Source of the DNA: Cyanobacteria bacterium PR.3.49
GTDB lineage: Bacteria > Cyanobacteriota > Vampirovibrionia > Obscuribacterales > Obscuribacteraceae
Direction of reading: 5' to 3'
NCBI GenBank assembly: GCA_013997645.1
Contig: PNKB01000028.1
Location: 1 to 38,130 of the forward strand
DNA length: 38,130 nucleotides
Made by a program: the position numbers and the translations under genes. Numbering within the stretch: the stretch's first letter is position 1; every line of letters begins with the position of its first letter. Positions 23,205 to 32,574 of this stretch are shown piece after piece. The notes beneath the pieces were generated by a model. It was given only the letters and a program-made list of their open reading frames with translations. It was not told the DNA's origin and searched no databases.

Positions 23205-25890
23205 CTTCGTCAGCTATATTCTTCTTGTCGTATTGTCCGGAAAACCAATACAACGCAGAGCGACGCTGCGAATCATTTGTCTTTGGACTGTTGACCAGAA
23301 GAAAGAAAAGACGGTTGCAAAGTTTCGGGGGCAGAGATTTGATTGTCTCAAGCAATTCCCTCATATCCAATTCGTGTGATTCATTGGCAGCAATAGATTC
23401 AAAAAGGTCGGCTGCTTCATCCAGAAGTTCCGCACATTTTTTTGAAGAAAATGGACCGAACATCGCAGCAAAACTCAGCAAGAGATGAAACCGTCCCTTA
23501 TCGGTAAACACCTCTTCGACCATTCGCATGGTGCTTTCACACTCTTGTGAAGAATCAAGGCCTAGCTTTTCCATGGTTGCCGCCACCAGCATTCTCGATT
23601 CGGCACGCAATTGCTCGGACGAACATTCGTGAGCTCTCTCCTTGGCGACTGACAGCAATTCTTTTGCGCACTTTGAAGAATGCTTGCTCAATTCGCAAGC
23701 GAAAGTACAGAGCAAAACCACTTCCCTTTCTGGCAAGGTAGAGGCTCTGCAGATGCTGAGGATCGATGTGAACCGTGCTTCGGCAACGGCCGGATTGACT
23801 TTGACGAATGGGATAACCGGGCTGCGCTCACCAGTTTCAAAACGCTGATTCAGGAAGTACGAGTCACTGGAAGTGACTTCTTCCATGCTCTTTTTAAATT
23901 CGAACCAGAGCTCTTCGGCAAATTTTTCATTCTTAGAAGCATCAATAAGCGCTGCTTCTTCTGCGATGTGCGACAGGTGCAGAATTCTGTCAAAGCCTTC
24001 TTTATCGTGCTCTTCGCTCAATTCCAGCGCATGGCGCAAGAGATCGAGGGCAGCATCTTGATCGTAAGCCGCGACATACTTAGCCAACATCGTTTGCGAT
24101 AAAATTGCACGGCGCGGACCACCGAATCCCCAATAACCAGGATCTTCAGTTTCCATTGCAATAGCGTTTTCGATTGCTCTTTCGGTAAACTCTTGCAATT
24201 TTTCCGGCGCGAATTTTGCCGTCAGGTTAAGCACGCGCCAATAAGTCTGGTCCTTTGCATCAGCATCAGGAATTTCTCGTGTGTAAGCTTCTGCTTCAAT
24301 CAGCATTTCGTGTGCAAATGCGGGAAACAGACCAACAATGTCTTTAGCCAGATCGCAAAAAGAAGATGCCTTGGAGAATTCCCTCTCTTCTCCCTCAACA
24401 ATGTTTTTGCGTGCTTCTTGCACTAATTGCATTGACAGCTCGCGATCGCTTTCTGCAAATTTGAGCGCTATTTTTGCCAGCACCCTGTGCACCAGCGAAT
24501 ACTGTCTGGATTGCAAAACTCTGGCAATCTTCAGCGCCTCGTCAGGCGCAATTTCCACCAAACTTTCCGCAGTAGCGCTAAGCGTTGAGAGATCTTCTTC
24601 GGTTTCCGGATAAGAATCGCTCCAAAATTTGTTAAAGGCGAGAAGTGCCGCTTTTTCATCAATATTGGTCAGACGATGAGCAAGTTCGAGGTAACAATAC
24701 CCTCCTTCAGACATTTCGGCCAGAGCGAAAAGATAATCCAGGCAAAACTGTTTCAACTCGGCGGATTGAGGTGGAATATCAGAAAGATGCCGAGCCAGGT
24801 GATAGAGGCGAGATGACGTTTCGTGAATCGACTCACACGTTTGCCATATCCTTCGCAAAACTTCGTCGTTATCATGCTCATTTTCTGCCGGCTCCGGCAT
24901 AGGCACCGCTAATGGTGACGACAGAATAATAGAGCTATCCGCCCACTTCGAATATTCTTTCCATCCCTCGTCCTTTCTGATCTCGACCACGGGATTCAAT
25001 TCTGAAGCGTCTTCCAAAATGTGACCCAGTGCTTCCCGGGCATCTTCTTCGTTTTTGGCATAGTAGAGCAAGACTCGCTCTCCGCGTGTCTGCAATTCTC
25101 CAAAATAAGCTCCCACTCCGGCGCGGTGCAATCTGGCCGCCACAGCCAGTCGCAAGCTCCAGATTTTCCATCGCACCGCTTTCGATGGCACATCGGCAGA
25201 CTTATCCGTCGGTATGTGAATTGATACCAGCCATTTCATTTCGTGCGGCGAAACGCGTTCTGTCAGCGACCTGTAAATATTGGCCAACCACTCGCGTCCA
25301 TCCGACTCGCGTTTTTCGATATGCCAATCGGAAAATTCGTAAATTGTGATGCCGACGGACATCACTGCATCCTCTTCGGAAATCCACCGCCCCCAGACTT
25401 CTTCCGGTTGCTGAATGTCGGAAACTGCAGTTTTGCGCACATTGGCCCAGCGCTTGCTCATTTCTGAATCGTTCAGCTGATCGTAAATGTCCGTCAGACA
25501 GGAGGCAATTTGAAAGTATCTGCTCATCAGCTCCGGGTTAATCGGAATTCTTGCTTCCGGAGCAGCCCACGACGGCGTGTCAAAACCGTAGTATTGGTCG
25601 ATCAGCTCGATCATTCGGTGGCAATCGGCAAGCGCCCCTTCCAGATCACCGCGGCTTAGCTTGACGGTCGCCAGAACACCCCAGGCGTCGATTTCTTCCT
25701 TGGTCAAAATGCTTAAGAAGTCCGCTTCGAAAACCTGGCGGTCGAAATGCTGGCGGCGGCAGTCCAGAGCGATGGGATCGTTCTCCAGAGCTTCAAAAAA
25801 CTGGGCAACCGAAGTTTCAGCCGATTCGAAATCTCGGCTGTCGATCGCGTCTAAAGCTCGATATAAAGGTACCTGGTGTGGGAGAGCCAT
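23197..25890 (-). CDS. large helical-repeat protein with DUF695-like segment
   Basis: The start is ATG 25890; a TTG nine codons upstream has no better site. The roughly 897 residues lack signal or membrane spans. Residues 1-140 are TPR-like (YRALDAIDSRDFESAETSVA; KLSRGDLEGALADCHRMIEL). Residues of about 155-330 resemble DUF695: WGRWISEEDAVMSVG...LLYYAKNEEDAREAL...EIRKDEGWKEYSKW. The remainder is an all-helical array of roughly 40-residue units ending in ...LVEIAPDEALKIARVLQ and similar. It may be a protein-interaction scaffold. The 8-base overlap with the ROK kinase indicates a shared process, perhaps sugar use or cell-envelope turnover, but this is inference. Confidence 0.75.
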   Translation of the reverse strand: MALPHQVPLYRALDAIDSRDFESAETSVAQFFEALENDPIALDCRRQHFDRQVFEADFLSILTKEEIDAWGVLATVKLSRGDLEGALADCHRMIELIDQYYGFDTPSWAAPEARIPINPELMSRYFQIASCLTDIYDQLNDSEMSKRWANVRKTAVSDIQQPEEVWGRWISEEDAVMSVGITIYEFSDWHIEKRESDGREWLANIYRSLTERVSPHEMKWLVSIHIPTDKSADVPSKAVRWKIWSLRLAVAARLHRAGVGAYFGELQTRGERVLLYYAKNEEDAREALGHILEDASELNPVVEIRKDEGWKEYSKWADSSIILSSPLAVPMPEPAENEHDNDEVLRRIWQTCESIHETSSRLYHLARHLSDIPPQSAELKQFCLDYLFALAEMSEGGYCYLELAHRLTNIDEKAALLAFNKFWSDSYPETEEDLSTLSATAESLVEIAPDEALKIARVLQSRQYSLVHRVLAKIALKFAESDRELSMQLVQEARKNIVEGEEREFSKASSFCDLAKDIVGLFPAFAHEMLIEAEAYTREIPDADAKDQTYWRVLNLTAKFAPEKLQEFTERAIENAIAMETEDPGYWGFGGPRRAILSQTMLAKYVAAYDQDAALDLLRHALELSEEHDKEGFDRILHLSHIAEEAALIDASKNEKFAEELWFEFKKSMEEVTSSDSYFLNQRFETGERSPVIPFVKVNPAVAEARFTSILSICRASTLPEREVVLLCTFACELSKHSSKCAKELLSVAKERAHECSSEQLRAESRMLVAATMEKLGLDSSQECESTMRMVEEVFTDKGRFHLLLSFAAMFGPFSSKKCAELLDEAADLFESIAANESHELDMRELLETIKSLPPKLCNRLFFLLVNSPKTNDSQRRSALYWFSGQYDKKNIADEDA

Positions 25891-26069
25891 TGAATCAGGA
25901 CCGCGAACTCGATGCAAACGGCGCTGGGCCGCGCTTTGGAGACTAATAATGCTACCAGAGCAAGGCTTTTCGTGCGTTAGAATCCGACACTCCTCTTGGC
26001 ATGGCGGTCATTATTAATGCGCCCCAGCGTATAATTCGTCCTCAGTCTGTTTTTGTCGGGGGTGTTGGC

Positions 26070-26561
26070 ATGAGAAAGTCAGGTTTTGCAGTCCTTTTTG
26101 CGGTGTCGCTTCTATTTTGCAGTTTGCCGGTCAGTGCCGACAACACGGCACAAGCTGCTGACAAGCGTGAAATCGCACAAGCTCAAACGCCTGACTCCGC
26201 AGGCACCGGCGCTGGGCTGATCGTCACAACGACAAATTCGGTGGAAGGTTTTCGTATAAGAGAATATCGCGGTATCGTCCGCGGTGTCATGGTCCGGGAG
26301 CCAAACACAATTCAGCAATTTAAAGCCGGATTTCAAGGAATGTTCGGCGGCAAAGTGAACGCCTACATTCGCAACTGCGAAACTGGCAGACAGGGCGCCT
26401 ACGACGCTATGGTTCAGCAAGCTCTTTCCCGCGGCGCCAACGCTATTGTCGGGGTCAAATACGACTCTGATGCATTTCAGGGCGGCGCCAATGATTTCGG
26501 CACCGAAATCGTTTGTTATGGTACTGCCGTCATGATCGAGCCTGCCAAAGCGCCGCAATAA
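26070..26561 (+). CDS. exported UPF0145 (YbjQ/DUF74)-like protein
   Basis: The start is ATG 26070 (GGGGGTG upstream), giving 163 residues with a signal peptide (3-23, LPVSA cleavage). The mature part matches the YbjQ family: LIVTTTNSVEGFRIREYRG, IVRGVMVREPN, then AYDAMVQQALSRGANAIVG and GTEIVCYGTAVMI. YbjQ proteins form oligomers, are loosely linked to heavy-metal binding, and usually have no signal. Here an export signal and an extra linker are added. It ends 2 bases before the stop of the convergent gene. Confidence 0.8.
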   Translation: MRKSGFAVLFAVSLLFCSLPVSADNTAQAADKREIAQAQTPDSAGTGAGLIVTTTNSVEGFRIREYRGIVRGVMVREPNTIQQFKAGFQGMFGGKVNAYIRNCETGRQGAYDAMVQQALSRGANAIVGVKYDSDAFQGGANDFGTEIVCYGTAVMIEPAKAPQ

Positions 26562-26563
26562 AT

Positions 26564-29137
26564 CTACGGCAGCACTTTCACCAGACAGAACAAGAGCGCA
26601 GGAATTGCGCAAAGAACCAGCAGCAGAACAGAAACCGCGCGCCCTAAACCGCGTGGTATCACGAATGACATAATCAAGAAAACAAACGTCAGTATCGTGA
26701 AAACTATTACCGGTGCAGACATCAGTATGAAGACAAACGTCTGATCGAGTTTGTCCATTAGTAGCCACACGACAGCGGGGCGCAAACCGGGCTCGCCCTT
26801 GAAGGGCAGTTCGCCGCCTTCTAAAGGTCTGTATTCCTTGCCGTCTTCCAGGGCAAACAAATAGCAGGAATGCGGGTGCACACCGCTTAACGGTTTGGCG
26901 TCCTTACCTATTAGTTGCACAACAAAACCTTCGATAGTTCCTCGAGGGCTCAAAAAATCAACCGCATAGCAGCGTATTTCACCGGCATGCGGCTTTGGCG
27001 TTGACGGAGCGACCTGCCCCGACAACAGCGTATCGTAAAACTTGGTGCGCGCCTTATCCGCGTCATGAGAGGCCAGATCTTTGCCAATCACCACTTTGAA
27101 GAATGAAGGCGCTTCCTTCTTTTTAGTGTACGGATTTAGATAATGCAGATCAATTGCAGGATTTAAATTAGCCTGGGCTGGATAACTCTTTACCCTTTGA
27201 AATTGCATGGTGGCATATTGATTGATAAAGTCGATGCGACTGGCAAGCTGAAGTTCGGGTCCGCCATTTACATATAATTTCACCTGGTCTTCATCGACAA
27301 TGCCGTCACCTGTGCCGATCATCCAAATTTGCTTTTCCCCTACGCGTCCAAGCGACATGTCTACAGCATCACGCCAGTCGTCTAGATAAAAACGCAATTT
27401 GGCGGGCATCTTCTTTTCACCGACAGTAAATTCGCATGTCGCTGGATCGGTCAGTACGAAAGTTTTGGTCGAATCAGCCGAGACATATTTATGCTGAATG
27501 GCGCGATAAGCATCTACAGGAGTGAGTTTGCGCGGCATGTGATAGGCCGCATAAGTCAATCCGACCACTGCACCAACCATTACCAGTAATGCAGCGGCTG
27601 CTTTAGCAGAGGTAGTGCTCGGATCAACCAGCTCTTGCACCGGCTGATCGGGATTTCTCTTGCCGACGAAAAATTGCGCAAACATTCCAATCAGTCCACC
27701 CATATCAGGAGCGCCAGCAATTGGCGGTGCCGCCATGTTTCTCGATGACATCGAACGCATGCTGCGAACGCTGGAAGCAGTGTTGGACTGGGAAGAAATT
27801 GATTGTGCTGGAAGAGACTGTGAAGAGCGAGATGCAGAAACTACGTTCTGCAATTCATTTGGATTGTAAGGTTGCGTTTCAACCATGGGCGAATTATCGG
27901 CATCTTTTGCTGCAGATAATTCAATGCCTGATGATTCGGAGCCGGAATCAGCTGGCGTGATTTCGGGCTCCTGCACATCGGGCTGCTGTGCCGATTGTAG
28001 TTTGATTGCCGCCGCCGTCTGACTGATTGTTGCAGGGTGCTGCCACTGCTTAGACGGAGCTTGAACAGGAATCTCAGGCGCCCCCCAAGTATCGGCAGGG
28101 AGTTCTTCAGATTGTTCAGCCGGTCCCCACTCATCATGTACATCAGCAAACTCACCAGAGGGTGGTCCCCACCCATCGGCAACGGGAGATGGTTCAGAGA
28201 CATCGGTTGGAGCAGCCATATTGACTGCCGATGACGATTCCGGTGGTCCCCATGGATCGGCAGGCACTTCGGCAGGCGGTGTTGCCGGTGGTACCGCTTC
28301 AACTGGTGCCGCAGGCGGTGCGGCAATGGCAATCTCTTCGTCAAAATCCGCCAGCTGATAGTCGGGTATTTCTTCCTGCCTTACACTTGCCGGCGGCACT
28401 GCATTTGGTGGCACACTCGGTCTGGAAAACATTGCTGTTTCCTTAGTTGGTCTGGCGAGCACATCCGGCGAGGGTGAAGCCGTCGGTTGAGCAGCTGGTG
28501 GTTCAGGCGGAGCAAATAAGGTAAAAGAATTTGGCGGAACCGCAAGGCCCGGTGGCACAGCCTGTACGCTCTGTGATGAAACGGTCTGGGAAGTCTCCGG
28601 TGCGAGCGCTGGAGCCGCCGGGGCTGCCGGTGTCGACGTCACAGACGTGGGAGTCGTCTTTTCCGGTGGCGGAGAATCAGGACCAAGAGCTTTAAAAGTA
28701 TAGGTGTGCTCAGTTGTAGGAGGAGCCATCGGCATTTTTGCTTTTTCTGTAACAAGCGTCTTGACGTCGATCTTGCCCGCCTTTACGGAGGCTGCTAAGC
28801 GATTGAGCTTGTCTGACTGTTCCTGCTTGCCTACTTTGAGACTGATCGCAGCGATGCGTTCCAGCGCACTACCCAACGCATTTAGACTTTGCTCCGGATT
28901 AGTCGCCGTCATATTAATCAGGCGCTGATTGAGCTTAATCGCTTCAGAAAATTTTCCCCAGGCTGTATAAATTTCCGATAGACATTCTGAGACATACGCC
29001 ATCTCAATCGGATGCGTATCCAATTTCTCGAAAATTTCTCGCAACAAGGGTTCGGCAGCAGCAAAATTTCCGCTGCTGTACGATTGTTTCGCCTTCTCCA
29101 AGTCCTGGAGAACCATGTTGGGATCGTTTTCAGACAT
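26564..29137 (-). CDS. TPR/proline-rich membrane protein with WGPP repeats
   Basis: Residues 1-135 of 857 form TPR-like helices (AKQSYSSGNFAAAEPLLREIF; GKFSEAIKLNQRLI). Residues 135-480 are low complexity (Pro, Ala, Ser, Glu) with four related motifs: DPWGPP, DGWGPP, DEWGPA and DTWGAP. A transmembrane helix near 515-535 (AALLVMVGAVVGLTYAAY) precedes an extracytoplasmic domain of roughly 230 residues, and two C-terminal hydrophobic segments end the protein. The cytoplasmic TPR/Pro part probably binds partners and the distal part lies outside. Not recognised as a family. Confidence 0.75.
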   Translation of the reverse strand: MSENDPNMVLQDLEKAKQSYSSGNFAAAEPLLREIFEKLDTHPIEMAYVSECLSEIYTAWGKFSEAIKLNQRLINMTATNPEQSLNALGSALERIAAISLKVGKQEQSDKLNRLAASVKAGKIDVKTLVTEKAKMPMAPPTTEHTYTFKALGPDSPPPEKTTPTSVTSTPAAPAAPALAPETSQTVSSQSVQAVPPGLAVPPNSFTLFAPPEPPAAQPTASPSPDVLARPTKETAMFSRPSVPPNAVPPASVRQEEIPDYQLADFDEEIAIAAPPAAPVEAVPPATPPAEVPADPWGPPESSSAVNMAAPTDVSEPSPVADGWGPPSGEFADVHDEWGPAEQSEELPADTWGAPEIPVQAPSKQWQHPATISQTAAAIKLQSAQQPDVQEPEITPADSGSESSGIELSAAKDADNSPMVETQPYNPNELQNVVSASRSSQSLPAQSISSQSNTASSVRSMRSMSSRNMAAPPIAGAPDMGGLIGMFAQFFVGKRNPDQPVQELVDPSTTSAKAAAALLVMVGAVVGLTYAAYHMPRKLTPVDAYRAIQHKYVSADSTKTFVLTDPATCEFTVGEKKMPAKLRFYLDDWRDAVDMSLGRVGEKQIWMIGTGDGIVDEDQVKLYVNGGPELQLASRIDFINQYATMQFQRVKSYPAQANLNPAIDLHYLNPYTKKKEAPSFFKVVIGKDLASHDADKARTKFYDTLLSGQVAPSTPKPHAGEIRCYAVDFLSPRGTIEGFVVQLIGKDAKPLSGVHPHSCYLFALEDGKEYRPLEGGELPFKGEPGLRPAVVWLLMDKLDQTFVFILMSAPVIVFTILTFVFLIMSFVIPRGLGRAVSVLLLVLCAIPALLFCLVKVLP

Positions 29138-29235
29138 CTGTCACACGGCTCTAGCATTGGTGCAGGCATAGCCTACCCCTCAAGCTTAGCAGCCCTGGGC
29201 GCTCTGTTAAATGCCAACCGGCAAATTCAGGATGT

Positions 29236-29493
29236 TTATGCAGCTTTTCGTATGGGCAGGCGCTTGTCCGGCAGAACGCTTCTTTGAGTCATTCTTGGCG
29301 TCACCAAACTCTGCGGGTTTTTTAAAGGGTCAAAACCTTTGGAGGATTGAAGAAGATCTAAAGCTACATCCTGGGATGAGTGCTCTGTGGCAAAAAGTTC
29401 GACAAACAACTTCTTCAGATTGTCCAGCAAATGAGAGGACTCGCTTTCGATGTTCACCGTACTAATTGCTGGATTGTTCGATTGCATTCTCAT
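29236..29493 (-). CDS. small protein of unknown function
   Basis: The start is ATG 29493, because AGGAGG stands 5 bases upstream (a nearly perfect ribosome site), giving 85 residues; the frame is open further but without a site. The protein is helical (HLLDNLKKLFVELFATE), with a Pro/Arg-rich end PDKRLPIRKAA. No signal or domain. It follows 98 bases upstream of the TPR/Pro-rich gene on the same strand, so may be its operon partner. Confidence 0.65.
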   Translation of the reverse strand: MRMQSNNPAISTVNIESESSHLLDNLKKLFVELFATEHSSQDVALDLLQSSKGFDPLKNPQSLVTPRMTQRSVLPDKRLPIRKAA

Positions 29494-29742
29494 TTGGACC
29501 TCCTTTTGCTTCGTCTCAAGATGCAACATCACCTTCAACGCCGCACTATGAGTTTTTAGACACGGAGTGACAAAATAAAGTTCCGTCCAAAATCCGCTTG
29601 ACATCACGGATTTATCTAATACTTTATCCTCTCCAATCTAGTCTAAAAGAAGGCAAAAGCTCAGCCAGCCGTGAGTTGCCAGCATAGCTCGAGAACAAAC
29701 TCAGCCACTCTTATATGCTTTCGATATACCAAATCGAGTTAT

Positions 29743-31866
29743 CTACCAGAGATAGCAGCGCTTCTCTTTCGGCAGCATCATAGTGCCTGCACCTTTTATA
29801 TCGAATGCTTTTTCGAAAGCATCCATATTGGCAAGAGTTCCATTGACCCGATATTTTGGAATCGGATGCGGGTCTGTTGCCGCCATCATGTGCTCTTTTT
29901 CGGGTCGAATATTGGTCGCCCAGGCCTGTGCAAAGGAAAGGAAAAATCTTTGCTCAGGCGTAAAACCTTCGGCATCGGGAGTACGCGGTTTGTCCTTCAG
30001 AATCTTTTGCAGAGCTTTGTATGCAATCGTCAATCCGCCCAGATCGGCAGCTGCTTCGCCCGCAACCAATTTACCCTTCAAGTGAGTATCACCATCTACG
30101 GTGTATTGATCATATTGGTTTTCAATCAAAGCGATACGCTGTTTGAAACGCTTTTCGTCTCCTTCCGACCACCAGTTCTTCATATTGCCCTGGGCGTCGA
30201 ATTTGCTGCCCTGATCGTCAAAACCATGAGTCATTTCATGACCGATTACCATGCCCATAGCACCGAGATTGGTTGCATCATCAGCTTTAGGATCGAAAAT
30301 CGTCGGCTGCAATATCCCGGCGGGGAAAACAATTTCATTCATCTCGCTCCAGTAATACGCATTAACTGTCTGCGGAGTCATGAGCCATTCCGTGCGATCG
30401 ACCGGTTTGCCGATTTTGGCAAGGTTGCGATTGAATTCGAATTGCTCGGCGCGAATGACATTCCATAAATATGAATCGCGGTCGATCTTCAAGGCACTGT
30501 AGTCACGCCACTTATCCGGATAGCCGATTTTAGCGACGAATGCCTCCAGTTTCGAAATTGCATTCTTGCGCGTTGTGTCATCCATCCAATCAAGTACGCC
30601 GAGATCTTCTCTCAAGACTTCTCTCAATTTGTTCACCAATTCCAACGCTTTGGCTTTGGCTTCCGGAGTGAATGCGGTCTTCACATACTGCTGACCAACG
30701 GCTTCTCCGATTGCATGATTGGTGGCGTTCACCACTCGCTTCCAGCGAGGCAGATTCTCTTTTTTGCCGGTCAAGACCTTGCCGTGGAAATAAAAATCCT
30801 GATCGACAAAACGGGAGGAAAGATATGGTGCCGCCGCATCGATAAGATGCCAGCGCAAATAGTCTTTCCATTGACTGAGCGGCACATCCGAAATCAGATG
30901 ATCCATCTTCTTGAAGAAATCAGGCTGCGCGACATTGACTTCATTGATGCCAGGAAAGCCAATTTCCGAAAAGTAGAGCGACCATGAAAATCGCGGTGTC
31001 ATTTCCGTCATCTCTTTGAGATTCATCTTGTGATAAATCTTTTCCGGATCACGCAGATCAACATTATTCATTGACGCATCGGCCAGGCGCGTTTCAATCT
31101 CCATGATCTTTTGCGCTTTTGTCTTCGCATCGGCTTCAGAAACACCTGTCAGCACCAGCATCTTCGCTACGTGATCGACATATTCGGTGCGGATTTTTTT
31201 GAAGCGGTCGGCTTGATTGAAGTAATAATCTTTTTCCGGCAGACCCAGTCCGCTTTGACCGGCCTGACCAATCACCTTGGTGGCATCTTTGAAATCCTGT
31301 CCGGAGCTGAATCCGAAGAGTGCGCGAACACCGAATCCATGCAAGCGCGCCATTTCGGCTCGCAAGTCATCAAGAGTTTTCATGTCGTCGATGCGTTTGA
31401 TTTCTTCGGCCAGGGGCTTTATATCATCAGCTTCCAGCTTTTTAGTGTCCATGCCGACACGGTAGAAGTCGCCGATTTTCTGAACAACCGTACCGCTTTT
31501 GGCAGTTTTCTTTGCGGATTCTTCCAAAAGACCGCGCACTTGCGTCAAATTCTTGTCATTAATGATATTGAGAACGCCCCATTTGTCGTACTCAGGCGGA
31601 ATCGGCGTGTTTTTCAGCCAGGTGCCATTGGCGTACTGATAAAAATCTTTTGCCGGTGCGACGTTCTTATCTATAGAAGCGCTGAAGCTTCTTGGCACGG
31701 CAAGCTTCCCGCCTTTCGGCTCAGCATTGACTTCTGCTTTCTTCGGTTCTGCTTTGCGCTCAATCTCACCCTTGGTTGCAGCCTGCAAAGAGCTCGCAGC
31801 TCCTGTCATCACCATGATTGCCAGGCTGGCAGCTACCGCTGAGTAATAACGTTTCTTTCTAGACAT
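29743..31866 (-). CDS. M13 family metallopeptidase
   Basis: The start is ATG 31866, preceded by AGGTGG five bases upstream; the earlier in-frame GTG is part of that site. Of 707 residues, a signal (about 8-30) is followed by the M13 peptidase N-lobe (APAKDFYQYANGTWLKNTPIP). The catalytic lobe has NAYYW...NEIVFPAG, zinc site HEMTH (543-547), Glu604 and Asp608 in GEAAADLGG, and the terminal Cys-x-x-Trp (CYLW) typical of the family. M13 enzymes are zinc endopeptidases (neprilysin/PepO type) acting on small peptides outside the cytoplasm. Monocistronic. Confidence 0.95.
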   Translation of the reverse strand: MSRKKRYYSAVAASLAIMVMTGAASSLQAATKGEIERKAEPKKAEVNAEPKGGKLAVPRSFSASIDKNVAPAKDFYQYANGTWLKNTPIPPEYDKWGVLNIINDKNLTQVRGLLEESAKKTAKSGTVVQKIGDFYRVGMDTKKLEADDIKPLAEEIKRIDDMKTLDDLRAEMARLHGFGVRALFGFSSGQDFKDATKVIGQAGQSGLGLPEKDYYFNQADRFKKIRTEYVDHVAKMLVLTGVSEADAKTKAQKIMEIETRLADASMNNVDLRDPEKIYHKMNLKEMTEMTPRFSWSLYFSEIGFPGINEVNVAQPDFFKKMDHLISDVPLSQWKDYLRWHLIDAAAPYLSSRFVDQDFYFHGKVLTGKKENLPRWKRVVNATNHAIGEAVGQQYVKTAFTPEAKAKALELVNKLREVLREDLGVLDWMDDTTRKNAISKLEAFVAKIGYPDKWRDYSALKIDRDSYLWNVIRAEQFEFNRNLAKIGKPVDRTEWLMTPQTVNAYYWSEMNEIVFPAGILQPTIFDPKADDATNLGAMGMVIGHEMTHGFDDQGSKFDAQGNMKNWWSEGDEKRFKQRIALIENQYDQYTVDGDTHLKGKLVAGEAAADLGGLTIAYKALQKILKDKPRTPDAEGFTPEQRFFLSFAQAWATNIRPEKEHMMAATDPHPIPKYRVNGTLANMDAFEKAFDIKGAGTMMLPKEKRCYLW

Positions 31867-32014
31867 CTTTTCCACCTGAAGCCGAACAAGCCAAAGTCTA
31901 ACAGTTTGCTCACAAACCCGCTCGCGCGCTCAGGCCCCAGCAAAAGGGGTTTGGAGCGGAACCTTTTGAGACTGGAAGCATGCTGGAAACCAGACAATCT
32001 GAAAACGAATTTTA

Positions 32015-32077
32015 ACCGAGCGGTCGCAGTCGCTTGGCCACCCCGAAAGCCTGGCCAGCTAGGCGGTTACACTCGGT
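32015..32077 (+). repeat. nested inverted repeat in the RRM-gene leader
   Basis: ACCGAG (32015-32020) and CTCGGT (32072-32077) flank two TGGCCA palindromes (32035-32040 and 32052-32057). The spacers are 14-11-14 bases, so the arrangement is symmetrical. It lies in the 330-base gap between the peptidase and the RNA-binding protein and may be an operator or a structured 5' UTR. The rest of the gap shows only a CCCC/GGGG hairpin near 31934. Confidence 0.4.
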
Positions 32078-32198
32078 CGTTTAGTGCCTTGTTAAAAAAT
32101 TGATGTGCGTGTATCCAGAAACGAGATTTAAAAAGGTTGGAGACGGTCGCATGCGTGCGATAATGACGCGCAGTGTTACATTTTTTCCGGTATTTCGC

Positions 32199-32480
32199 AT
32201 GAACAATAAACTTTTCGTAGGTAACCTCTCTTTTAAACTTTCCGAAGCAGAACTCGAGTCACTGTTCGGTGAATTCGGCACAGTCGTGTCCTGCTCGATA
32301 CCGACAGACCGCGAAACCGGTAGAAAACGGGGATTCGCATTCGTTGAGATGGGCAGCCAGGCAGAAGCCGAAGCAGCCATCAAAGGTCTCAACGGCAGAG
32401 ATTGCGAAGGTCGTCAGATTGCAGTAAGCATCGCTCAACCGAAGCCGAAAGGCGGCGGTGGTGGCGGACGCAAATACTAA
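32199..32480 (+). CDS. RRM-type RNA-binding protein, cyanobacterial Rbp style
   Basis: The start is ATG 32199 (MNNKLFVGNL), the family-typical position; the longer frame from 32100 has no family match. The 93 residues hold one RRM with RNP2 LFVGNL (5-10) and RNP1 RKRGFAFVEM, plus a short Gly/Lys tail (PKPKGGGGGGRKY). In cyanobacteria such Rbp proteins bind mRNA and cold-shock-associated transcripts. The leader is long, and similar rbp genes are often controlled at that level; the Gly tail is shorter than in many relatives. Confidence 0.9.
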   Translation: MNNKLFVGNLSFKLSEAELESLFGEFGTVVSCSIPTDRETGRKRGFAFVEMGSQAEAEAAIKGLNGRDCEGRQIAVSIAQPKPKGGGGGGRKY

Positions 32481-32500
32481 GTCCGGACCAAGGTTTAACG

Positions 32501-32532
32501 AAAGGGCAAGTCACTTGACTTGCCCTTTTTGT
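32501..32532 (+). terminator. strong rho-independent terminator
   Basis: A 12-bp perfect stem (32501-32512 with 32517-32528), ACTT loop and T-run. It ends the RRM gene just before the convergent ABC transporter operon. Confidence 0.9.
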
Positions 32533-32574
32533 TTGCGCAGCTTGAAAAATCCTGCGCTGAAAGCCCTGGCATTC

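Noticed and set aside
27841..28344. Minus-strand frame inside the Pro-rich protein
   Set aside because: It is out-of-frame translation of the repetitive Pro/Ala region; no ribosome site.
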